Shown here: in pieces, positions 4,966 to 11,996 of the stretch
Layout: every line of letters begins with the position of its first letter
Position numbering within the stretch: the stretch's first letter is position 1
Assembly (NCBI GenBank): GCA_021160985.1
Contig: JAGHBN010000094.1
Span: forward strand, 1 to 12,811
From: Thermococcus sp.
GTDB taxonomy: Archaea > Methanobacteriota_B > Thermococci > Thermococcales > Thermococcaceae
Direction of reading: 5' to 3'
Length of the DNA stretch: 12,811 bases
Position numbers and translations under genes: made by a program
The notes under the pieces: model-generated
The model's database searches: none
Seen by the model: the letters and a program-made list of their open reading frames with translations, nothing else
What the model was told of the DNA's origin: nothing

Positions 4966-5472
4966 ATGGAGCGGTATGTGTTGCTTGTCAAGGCCCCGAG
5001 GGGCGCCGACATAAGCAGGTTCCGCGAGGAAGCAGAGGCCCTCGCAGAGAAGCACGGTCTGAAGGCCGAGCTCCACAGGTGCATAGGGCTCACAGTCGAT
5101 GGCGTGATCCTCTACAACAACGGTCTCGTCCTCATAAAGCGGAAGAACGAGCCGTTTAAAGATCACTATGCCCTCCCTGGCGGCTTTGTTGAGTACGGTG
5201 AGACCGTTGAGGAGGCGTTGAAGAGGGAGATGAAGGAGGAGACTGGGCTCGATGTCAGAATTCTTGGGCTGCTGGGCGTTTACTCGGATCCGAACAGAGA
5301 CCCAAGGGGCCACACGGTTTCCGTTGCCTTCCTGTGCTTTGGCGAGGGGGAGCTCAGAGCAGGAGATGACGCCAGAGAAGTCCATGTGTTCCCAATAGAG
5401 GAGGCCCTAAGGCTGCCGCTGGCCTTTGACCATGAAAGGATTTTGCGGGACGCGCTCGGGGTGAAAGAATGA
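4966..5472 (+). CDS. Nudix hydrolase, probably ADP-ribose pyrophosphatase type
   Basis: The 168-residue protein carries a perfect Nudix box from Gly73 to Leu95 (G-x5-E-x7-REMKEETGL). Glu88, Glu91 and Glu92 are the metal ligands. Behind the box, SDPNRDPRGHTVSVAFL is the pattern common in archaeal ADP-ribose pyrophosphatases (for example MJ1149). Family knowledge: these cleave ADP-ribose to AMP and ribose 5-phosphate. The first 38 residues precede the Nudix fold and form an extra strand-helix module (MERYVLLVKAP, then a charged helix 15-31) whose role I do not know. The start is ATG 4966, which has GAGGTGG at 4954-4960. The in-frame ATG at 4930 is rejected because it lies inside the candidate sRNA and has no ribosome-binding site. 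The gene overlaps the next one by ATGA, so translation is coupled. Confidence 0.9.
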   Translation: MERYVLLVKAPRGADISRFREEAEALAEKHGLKAELHRCIGLTVDGVILYNNGLVLIKRKNEPFKDHYALPGGFVEYGETVEEALKREMKEETGLDVRILGLLGVYSDPNRDPRGHTVSVAFLCFGEGELRAGDDAREVHVFPIEEALRLPLAFDHERILRDALGVKE

Positions 5473-5825
5473 AGCTTGAATATCCGGCCTTCGGGAGGAT
5501 AACCATCGACGGGAAAACCTACGACCACGACATCGTGATATATCCGAGCGGGAGGGTTGAGAGGAGGAAAAAGTGCCTCAGCAAAGAAAAGCACGGCACC
5601 AGCCACAAACTCGACCCGGAAGAGCTGAGGGAGTACCTGAAGGAAGACTTCGACGTCATCATAGTCGGCACCGGGATGTACGGCTACCTCTCGCTCCTGC
5701 CGGAGAGCAGGGAACTCGTCAGGGGAAAGGAAGTCCACGAGCTCCCCACCGGAAAAGCCGTGGAGCTCTTCAACGAGCTGAACGGAAAAAGAAAGGTTCT
5801 GGGAATCTTCCACGTCACCTGCTGA
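5469..5825 (+). CDS. Mth938-domain protein (DUF498 family)
   Basis: The 118-residue protein fits the Mth938-like family. Its features are a short beta segment (FGRITIDGKTYDHDIVIYP), a basic stretch (RVERRKKC), a helix (LDPEELREYL), the core motif DVIIVGTGMYGYLSLLPE (residues 62-79) and the end EVHELPTGKAVELFNEL...VLGIFHVTC. Family knowledge: the fold occurs in archaea, bacteria and in the human proteins AAMDC and NDUFAF3. No enzymatic activity is established for the archaeal members. The ATG overlaps the Nudix stop (ATGA), so the two are translated together and may act on a related substrate, which is inference only. Its 3' end overlaps the convergent ABC permease gene by 11 bp (5815-5825). 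Confidence 0.88.
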   Translation: MKLEYPAFGRITIDGKTYDHDIVIYPSGRVERRKKCLSKEKHGTSHKLDPEELREYLKEDFDVIIVGTGMYGYLSLLPESRELVRGKEVHELPTGKAVELFNELNGKRKVLGIFHVTC

Positions 5826-7278
5826 GGCGGGTCTGAACCGCCATCAGGCCGGCAGCGGCCAGAGCCAGTGCGTAGGGATAGCCGAGGAAGTACCAGAGGC
5901 TGGCGATTGTCCCGAGAGTAAACCCGTTGATTATCAGCAGCACGAGTACGTGGCCGAAGTTCGTCTCCGGCACTGATAGCTCGCTTTCACCGTGGTAGAA
6001 GAAGGCCAGTGCCAGTGAGGACGTCAGGAGCGGAAAGATGACCGCGGCAGGGAGCATGGAGAGGGCTCTAACGTCGAGGTACGAAGCCGCCAGTATAAGC
6101 CCGGTGCCCGCGGTGACCGGAACGGCGTTCATAACTAGGAGCTTTGCCCTGAGGAACTGACCCAGGGTTATTGGGAGGGTTCTGAGGAACTCGAACTCTT
6201 TTCCGTCTATCTTCAGGACGGTGTCTATGCCGACGGAGGCTATCCACGATATCATCAGCAGGACGGAAGCGGCCGTCCACTCGTTCACGTGCCCTATCCT
6301 GAAGATGTTTATCGCGCTGGGGAGGATCATGAAGAGGGGGAAGATCAGCCCAACGAGTAGGGCGCTCTTTCTGAAGACTATTTTGAAGTCTTTGAGGGCG
6401 AGGGCAACTATCGGATGGTGGCTTTCTGCCTTGAAGCGGACGGTTCTGGAGCGGGAAACCATGGCCCCCTCCTCGAGCCTGCCCCAGAGCCTTCCGAGGA
6501 TGAGCCAGTAGAGTGGAATGAGAACGGCAAGGTAGCCTGAAATCATGAGCAAGGAGTGGAGAGGGTCCGTTATCGAGGCGACCGAGAACGGATATGCGAG
6601 GGAGTACTTCGAGAAAACGGGCAGTAAATCCCTGTAGTGCTCGTTGACGTACTCCTGGAGGTAGTTGAGGGCGTAGAACATGCCGATGAAGAGGACGACT
6701 CCCAGAGTTCTCGCCAGCGTTCTTAGCTTCGAGAACCTACCGCCAACGCTCGCCGAACCGAAGAACGTGAAGACAACCAGCCCCAGGATGTGGCCGAGGA
6801 ATGCCCCGGTGAGTATCCAGAAGAAGCCCAGCAGGCCGGGGATTCCGTACTTTGCAGTCATCACAGTGGTCGCGGGGAGGAGCGCGATGACCGCAGGAAC
6901 GTTGTCTATAGCAAGGAGCACACTGAGGTACTTTGAGCCGGTTCTTATCGGGAGGGGTTTGAGGGGCTCGAAGATCCCCATGGAGGTAGCGTAGGAAGCG
7001 TTGACAGTTGTCGTGTAGAGCGCCATTATGAAGGGGAGCAGGGCGTAGGTGGCGAACATAACCGCCGCCCTGGTTTCATCTTCGGCTCCGGCAACTGCTC
7101 CGGCCATAATTAAGCCGAGGAACAGAAATGTAATCCCCTGAAGCGCAATCCCCCTCTTTAGGTCGCCGGCATTTCTGAGCTGTTTCATGAACTTCTCCGG
7201 GTCAGTCGCTATCTGAGGGTTGCTCTTCAAACGCCGGTAGTGGAGCTCCCTGTAGAGGATTCTGACTATCTCGAACAT
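5815..7278 (-). CDS. ABC transporter permease, multi-spanning, internally duplicated
   Basis: The 487-residue membrane protein has about 12 hydrophobic segments (around 43-65, 71-93, 117-141, 146-173, 190-207, 241-264, 307-323, 335-352, 372-398, 406-428, 443-463 and 467-484). The cytoplasmic N-terminus is basic, with no signal peptide. It is the partner of the ATPase encoded just upstream: 9 bp separate them, with GGTGAGG before ATG 7278. The half boundaries show a repeat with constant offset 259: LPI at 109-111 matches LPI at 368-370, and the NVP at 126-128 matches AVP at 385-387. The permease is therefore a fused duplication of a six-helix unit. An exporter is likely because no binding-protein gene is present, but the substrate is unknown. 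The gene ends convergently with, and overlaps, the Mth938-domain gene. Confidence 0.9.
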   Translation of the reverse strand: MFEIVRILYRELHYRRLKSNPQIATDPEKFMKQLRNAGDLKRGIALQGITFLFLGLIMAGAVAGAEDETRAAVMFATYALLPFIMALYTTTVNASYATSMGIFEPLKPLPIRTGSKYLSVLLAIDNVPAVIALLPATTVMTAKYGIPGLLGFFWILTGAFLGHILGLVVFTFFGSASVGGRFSKLRTLARTLGVVLFIGMFYALNYLQEYVNEHYRDLLPVFSKYSLAYPFSVASITDPLHSLLMISGYLAVLIPLYWLILGRLWGRLEEGAMVSRSRTVRFKAESHHPIVALALKDFKIVFRKSALLVGLIFPLFMILPSAINIFRIGHVNEWTAASVLLMISWIASVGIDTVLKIDGKEFEFLRTLPITLGQFLRAKLLVMNAVPVTAGTGLILAASYLDVRALSMLPAAVIFPLLTSSLALAFFYHGESELSVPETNFGHVLVLLIINGFTLGTIASLWYFLGYPYALALAAAGLMAVQTRLSR

Positions 7279-7287
7279 GCCCTCACC

Positions 7288-8049
7288 TTAAAGAGTATCT
7301 TTAAGCGCCCTGACTATGTTCGAAACCTCTTCCTGACTCTCGGTGAGCTTGAGGAAGACATCCTCGAGACTCTCCTCGTGCGCGAACTCCTTGAGCTGCT
7401 CCACCGTCCCCTCCGCTATTATCTCGCCGTTGTAGATGACTCCCACGCGGTCGCATATCGTCTCCGCCAGCGCCAGAACGTGCGTGGAGAATACTATGCT
7501 CCTGCCCTCCTCCCTGAACTGGAGGAGGAGCTCTCTGAGAATTCTGGCACTCTTGGGGTCGAGGCCGTTCATCGCCTCGTCCAGTATGAGACCCTTTGGG
7601 TCGTGGAGCATCGCCGTTATGAGGGACACCTTCTGCCTCGTTCCAAAGCTGAGGGAGCCTATCATCTCGCCGAGATAGTTCTCTATTCCAAACGCTCTGA
7701 CAAGGGTCTCGACCCTTTCCTGGAGCTCTTCCGTTGGGATCCTCCTTACGCTCCCCACGAAGTTGAAGAACTCAACCGGCGTCAGGCTCTCGTAAAGCAC
7801 GGGCGTCTCGGGGACGTAGCCGACTATTCGCTTGACGGCAAGGGGATTCTCCGCTACATCAACGCCGTCCACAACAACGCGCCCGGATGTGGGGCTCAGA
7901 ATCCCGGCCAGAATCTTCATCATCGTGCTCTTTCCGCTCCCGTTCGGCCCGAGGAGGCCGTAAATCTCTCCGTCGTGAACAGTGAAGGAGATTCCCTTAA
8001 CAGCCACGGTTGAGCCGAACTTCCTTACGAGTCCTTCAACACGAATCAC
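7288..8049 (-). CDS. ABC transporter ATPase subunit
   Basis: The 253-residue protein is a cytoplasmic nucleotide-binding domain that powers the permease encoded next to it. Visible motifs: Walker A GPNGSGKST (34-42), Walker B LILDEA (154-159, catalytic Glu158), D-loop GLD (162-164) and H-loop His190 (STHVLA). Two positions are unusual. The Q-loop has Glu81 (GYVPE) instead of Gln, as in several drug-export and CcmA-like families, and the signature is LSFGTRQ (133-139) instead of LSGGQ. The C-terminal tail (210-253) carries the LEDVFLKLT pattern of ABC-2 exporters. The start is GTG 8049 with GGTGA at 8053-8057, and the TATA is at 8080-8087. It is the first gene of a two-gene operon. Confidence 0.94.
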   Translation of the reverse strand: MIRVEGLVRKFGSTVAVKGISFTVHDGEIYGLLGPNGSGKSTMMKILAGILSPTSGRVVVDGVDVAENPLAVKRIVGYVPETPVLYESLTPVEFFNFVGSVRRIPTEELQERVETLVRAFGIENYLGEMIGSLSFGTRQKVSLITAMLHDPKGLILDEAMNGLDPKSARILRELLLQFREEGRSIVFSTHVLALAETICDRVGVIYNGEIIAEGTVEQLKEFAHEESLEDVFLKLTESQEEVSNIVRALKDTL

Positions 8050-8079
8050 ACTATCACCATGCGTAAAATGGTGGGGGGG

Positions 8080-8095
8080 TTAATAAACTTTGCGC
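8080..8095 (-). promoter_or_regulatory. BRE/TATA promoter of the ABC transporter operon
   Basis: On the minus strand GCGCAAAG (BRE) precedes TTTATTAA (TATA, 8080-8087). Transcription would start near 8058, giving a leader of about 8 nt that begins at the GGTGA ribosome-binding site. A C-rich tract of seven cytosines (minus strand) lies between TATA and start. Confidence 0.65.
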
Positions 8096-8108
8096 AACGA
8101 GGGGAGTT

Positions 8109-9347
8109 TCATTCGAGCGGCTCCCGACCATAGCGCAGGAAGCTGAGGAATCTCTCATCCTCGCTCACGAGGGCGCTCAGGATGGCGTTTACGTAGGCCT
8201 CGAACTCAGGTTTTTTGATGACGACGGCGTGGTGGGCGTATTCAAGGGGCACGACGTACTCGTCCTCCGAGACGGAGAGAATAAGAGCGATTGTCCTTAC
8301 GGGATCCTGGTGTCCGGGGATTTCGAGGAGATACACCACCCCACCGTCAACGAATCTGATGTAGAACGGGTTTATTCTTTCGCTGTAGGTTTTTTTGCCG
8401 CCGTTGATTTTCCTATCAACGACCTTCAGGAGGTTCCTGAAGTGTCCCGCGTCCATCAGGTCGTCTATGATGAGCGTGGGTGTCTTTTCGCCCTCCTTCT
8501 GTGGCCAGAAAGGCACGTATCCCCTCTCCGGGGAGAGAGCGTCGAGGACGGGTGCGTCGAGCATTGGAATAATCCGCTCCTTCAAGACGCTCCTGATGAT
8601 GTCGTCTCTGTAGAACGTCTTGGCTATTGAAGCGACGTTGTGGGCGAAGAGCCTGTCTAGGGCGTGGAGGAGCTCTAGGTATTCCAGGAAAATCACTATG
8701 TCCTCCTCGTCTTCCTTCCACCAGTCGCCTTTGGCTTCTTGAACCCCCTCCTCGGCCAGCACTTCGAAGATGTTCTTTCCGGCTTCGCCCCGTGAGAGAA
8801 GCGTTGGAAAGTTAATGACCCCTTCGCTCTCCAGCTGCTCCCTCCATTCCTCCCATTTTTTGTCAAGGAGCTTGAGAAAGCCGTGTGAAAGGGCGTAAAG
8901 GTTGTCTTTGTGCTTTTCGTATAGCTTGTCGGTGTTTGACCCTATGTATGTTGGGGGGCGTATTATCGAGCCGCTGAGGGTTCCGTCTATGAGGATCAGG
9001 TCGGCGCCCATATCTCCAAGCATGGCTCCCATTCTCTTTTCCAGTATTTCCATGTGAATTCTGACGCGCTCGTCCACGTGCTTGTAGGGCGAGACGAGCC
9101 CTATCTCGTGCCAGTGGTACATGTTCTCGCCGATTCCGGCCGCGGAGACCGCGTAGACTATTGCACCGCTGAGCCTTTTCATCATCCTGCTGCCGTCGAC
9201 GGCATAGACACTACCCTCTACTGGCTCGGGGAACGGGAGCCACCTGTATTTTTGGGCAACGAGTTCTTTTAGCTCCTCTATCGTCTCAAGCTGTTTCTGC
9301 AGGTACTTTCTGACGGCCTCCAGGTGAATGTCGCTAATACGCTCCAA
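8109..9347 (-). CDS. nurA: 5'-3' nuclease NurA
   Basis: With TTG 9347 as start the protein has 412 residues and begins LERISDIHLEAV, read as Met. It has the RNase H-like NurA fold. DGSR (Asp51) and LIDGT (Asp121) are the expected metal ligands, and a C-terminal EYAHHAV motif (Tyr370, His372, His373) follows. Family knowledge: NurA, working with the HerA helicase and Mre11-Rad50, degrades the 5' strand at DNA double-strand breaks. An alternative TTG at 9380 would add 11 residues but has no good ribosome-binding site. GAGGTGG precedes 9347, and that start puts the first catalytic Asp at 51, the position I recall for P. furiosus NurA. The gene overlaps rad50 by 14 bp, so translation is coupled. 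At 412 residues it seems slightly shorter than the P. furiosus protein. Confidence 0.92.
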   Translation of the reverse strand: MERISDIHLEAVRKYLQKQLETIEELKELVAQKYRWLPFPEPVEGSVYAVDGSRMMKRLSGAIVYAVSAAGIGENMYHWHEIGLVSPYKHVDERVRIHMEILEKRMGAMLGDMGADLILIDGTLSGSIIRPPTYIGSNTDKLYEKHKDNLYALSHGFLKLLDKKWEEWREQLESEGVINFPTLLSRGEAGKNIFEVLAEEGVQEAKGDWWKEDEEDIVIFLEYLELLHALDRLFAHNVASIAKTFYRDDIIRSVLKERIIPMLDAPVLDALSPERGYVPFWPQKEGEKTPTLIIDDLMDAGHFRNLLKVVDRKINGGKKTYSERINPFYIRFVDGGVVYLLEIPGHQDPVRTIALILSVSEDEYVVPLEYAHHAVVIKKPEFEAYVNAILSALVSEDERFLSFLRYGREPLE

Positions 9348-11994
9348 CGCTCTCCACCTCCACCCTGCTCCTTCCTCCAACCTGCGTCACCCTGATGACG
9401 TAGTCCGCCGCGTCCTTCAGCTCCTCGTCGTGAGAGACGATGACCACCTGCGGTATCTTCCTGAGGTGCTGGGAGATGATCTCTATCAGCTTTCTCCTCC
9501 TCTCCTCGTCGAGGAACGGCGTCGGTTCGTCGAGTATGAGGAGCTCCATGTTCCTCACTTTGTAGAGGGACAGTGCGAGCCTGAAGGCCAGTCCGAGGGC
9601 TATCCTCTCACCGCCGCTCAGGAAGTCCACGTCAACTTCCCTTCCCTGGTAGAGGACCTTTATGAGGAGCCTCTCCTTTTTGAACTTCTTCTCCCTGATT
9701 ATTTTGATTCCCTGGTACTTGCCCTCCGTCATCTCCGAGAAAGTTTCTCCGGCTATTCTCTCCACCTCTGCAAGGCCCCTGACCTCTTCTTCCGCCTTGA
9801 ATTTTGTTATTTTGTCCTTCAGCACATTAAGCTCCTTTTCCAGCTTTTCAAGAACTCCTAACTCCCTTTTGGCTTCCTCTATCTCCTTTAGGCGCGCCTT
9901 AAGCTCCTCAAGGTGTTTCTTTACCTCCTCCAGGAGCTTCTCCCTTCCCTCAACACTCTTCTCGAGGCCGGCGACCTTCTCCAGAAGCGAGCGGTATTTT
10001 CTCTCGGTCTCTTCAAAGGCTTCCTCTGAAAATTCATTTGAAAGCTCCTGCGCTTTCTCCCTGAGTTCGAGGAGCTCCTTTCTAACCCCTTCGAGCTCCC
10101 GCCCCTTTGCGGATTTGATCTCTTCAATCTTCGAGACTCTCCTCTCGGTTATCTCAACCTTCCTGGGGACGTCCTTCAGTGAGAGGTATTCCCTGTAGGG
10201 TTTCTCCAGCTCGGAAAGCCTCCCCTTAATTTCTTCGAACGATGAGAACCCGTTCTTTCTGATTTCAGCAGTGATGTCCACTTCCTTCCTGGAGAGGCTC
10301 TCGAGCTTTTTCTGGATTTTTTCAAGCTCCTTTCTTACACCCTCCAGCTTGTCGAGCTCTTCCTGGAGGTTCAGTATGTCCCTCCTTAGTTCCACGACCC
10401 TTTTGCTGGTCTCCTCAAACTTTTCTGCTTCTCCTTTTAATTTCTCGGGGTCGGTGCCTTCGAGGCGCTTTTCAACATCCTCAAGGAGGCTGAGAACCTT
10501 TGAAAGTGTCAGAAGCCTTTTCTCGTCCTTTAAAACGGCTTCAAGTTTCTTTTTCCTTTCTTCGAATTCTTTGAGCCTTCTCTCGAGCTCGCCCTTCATT
10601 TTCTTTATCCCCTCGAACTCCCTGCTGTACTCCCCCCTGATCTTGTCCTCGTCGTGCTCCTCTATCGGGCGCCTGCAGAGGGGACATATCTTCGCTCCTT
10701 CGAGCCTTCTTAGGTTCTCCTGGAGGCTGTTTTCTCTGCCGATCAGCTCGGACAGCTCGTTTTTGACCCTTACTATCTCCTCTCTGACGCTTTCCAGCTC
10801 GTTCTTAGCGTAATCGAGCTCTTCAAGCCTCTCTTTTAGCTCCTCCCGGGTCAGCCCCGCCCTTCTCAGCTCATCTAGGTACTTCTCCCTCTCCCCCAGC
10901 AGCCTCTTTACTCTGTCGTATTCGTCCGCGGACTTTTTGAGGAGTTTCAGCTCCTCGTTGAGTTTTCTGTACTCTGTTTTAAGTTCTTCAAGCTTCTTTC
11001 TGATTTCATCTTCCCGACCGGTTTCCTCTCTGAGGTGCTTCTCACGCTCCCTAAGGCGCTCCCTCTCGAGCTTCACTGAGTTGAGCTCGTCTTCTCTCTT
11101 TAAAAGCTCCCTGAGTCTTTCGTACTCTTTGGCCGGCCCTTCCAGCTCTTTTAGGCGTTTTTCTTTCCCCTTTAACTCGTCGAGCTCTTTTTTCAGGTCT
11201 TCTATCTGCTTCTCATAGTTCCTTATGAGTTCCTGGATTCCCTCGGCCTGTTTCTCCTTCTCCACGAGGGCCTTCTCAAGCCGCACAATTTCTTCTTTGA
11301 GAGATTTCAACCGGGTGTATTCCTTCTCTAAGGCCCGGAGCTCTTTTCTGGCCCGGGAGAGCTCGTCTCGGAGTTCAGTTATTTCCTCCATGGTGCTCTT
11401 GAGCTTTCCCTCGTACTCCACTATGCCGTCCTTTATTTCCCTCTCCCTTCCGGCGAGGTTTTCTTTCTCCGCCTTTCTCCGCTTTATCTCGCGCAGCGTC
11501 TCCTTAACGTTCTCCTCGGCCATCTCAAGGTCCTCTATACCCAGCACTTTTCTCAGGAGTCTGTTCCTTGTTTCTTCGTCAGTTATTATGGTCTCAATCT
11601 CGCCCTGCCGGATGTAAAGGGCGTTTCGGTAAACGTGGAGCGGAAAAATGTTTTTTTCAACCCAGCGCGCTATCTCGCTCTCCTTCTCGGCAATTATCCT
11701 TCCATCTTCCTTTAGATAGCTCTCCCCATCTTTCCGCACTATAGTGTAGTTCTTTCCCTCGTGCTCGAACTCCATTCTGAGCTCCATGCTGCTGGCGCCT
11801 ATCCTCACGTTTACCTGCCGGTATCCCCTTGGGAAGCTTGGGTGGCCGAGATAGAGGGCGGCAAAAACGGCTTCGAGTATCGAGCTTTTGCCCGCACCGT
11901 TCTGGCCTATTATGAGGTTTATACCGCTGTTGAACTCGACGACGCTGTTGGCGTGAGAGCGGAAGTTCCTTATTTCAACCCTCTTCAGTCTCAT
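9334..11994 (-). CDS. rad50: DNA double-strand break repair ATPase Rad50
   Basis: The 886-residue protein is an SMC-like ATPase. Walker A is GQNGAGKSS with Lys36. A long heptad-rich coiled coil (about 150-735) is interrupted by the zinc-hook CPLC (Cys437, Cys440). The signature is LSGGER with Ser793, and Walker B is LILDEPT with Asp822 and Glu823. Ser793 and Glu823 fall at the numbers I recall from P. furiosus Rad50, supporting the start. Family knowledge: two Rad50 heads bind two Mre11 to tether and process DNA ends, and the hook dimerises coiled coils through zinc. The start is ATG 11994 because GGAGGGG (12001-12008) is well spaced for it; ATG 12000 and GTG 12015 are upstream in frame but badly placed. 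It lies 2 bp after the mre11 stop and overlaps nurA by 14 bp. Confidence 0.97.
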   Translation of the reverse strand: MRLKRVEIRNFRSHANSVVEFNSGINLIIGQNGAGKSSILEAVFAALYLGHPSFPRGYRQVNVRIGASSMELRMEFEHEGKNYTIVRKDGESYLKEDGRIIAEKESEIARWVEKNIFPLHVYRNALYIRQGEIETIITDEETRNRLLRKVLGIEDLEMAEENVKETLREIKRRKAEKENLAGREREIKDGIVEYEGKLKSTMEEITELRDELSRARKELRALEKEYTRLKSLKEEIVRLEKALVEKEKQAEGIQELIRNYEKQIEDLKKELDELKGKEKRLKELEGPAKEYERLRELLKREDELNSVKLERERLREREKHLREETGREDEIRKKLEELKTEYRKLNEELKLLKKSADEYDRVKRLLGEREKYLDELRRAGLTREELKERLEELDYAKNELESVREEIVRVKNELSELIGRENSLQENLRRLEGAKICPLCRRPIEEHDEDKIRGEYSREFEGIKKMKGELERRLKEFEERKKKLEAVLKDEKRLLTLSKVLSLLEDVEKRLEGTDPEKLKGEAEKFEETSKRVVELRRDILNLQEELDKLEGVRKELEKIQKKLESLSRKEVDITAEIRKNGFSSFEEIKGRLSELEKPYREYLSLKDVPRKVEITERRVSKIEEIKSAKGRELEGVRKELLELREKAQELSNEFSEEAFEETERKYRSLLEKVAGLEKSVEGREKLLEEVKKHLEELKARLKEIEEAKRELGVLEKLEKELNVLKDKITKFKAEEEVRGLAEVERIAGETFSEMTEGKYQGIKIIREKKFKKERLLIKVLYQGREVDVDFLSGGERIALGLAFRLALSLYKVRNMELLILDEPTPFLDEERRRKLIEIISQHLRKIPQVVIVSHDEELKDAADYVIRVTQVGGRSRVEVESVGAY

Positions 11995-11996
11995 CT

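Noticed and set aside
4741..5385. 214-codon minus-strand frame opposite the Nudix gene
   Set aside because: It covers the sRNA and the Nudix box of the opposite strand, with no ribosome-binding site and no family features.
10271..11617. Serine/phenylalanine-rich plus-strand frames opposite rad50
   Set aside because: These are mirror images of the Glu/Lys/Arg-rich coiled coil; the composition is an artefact of antisense reading.
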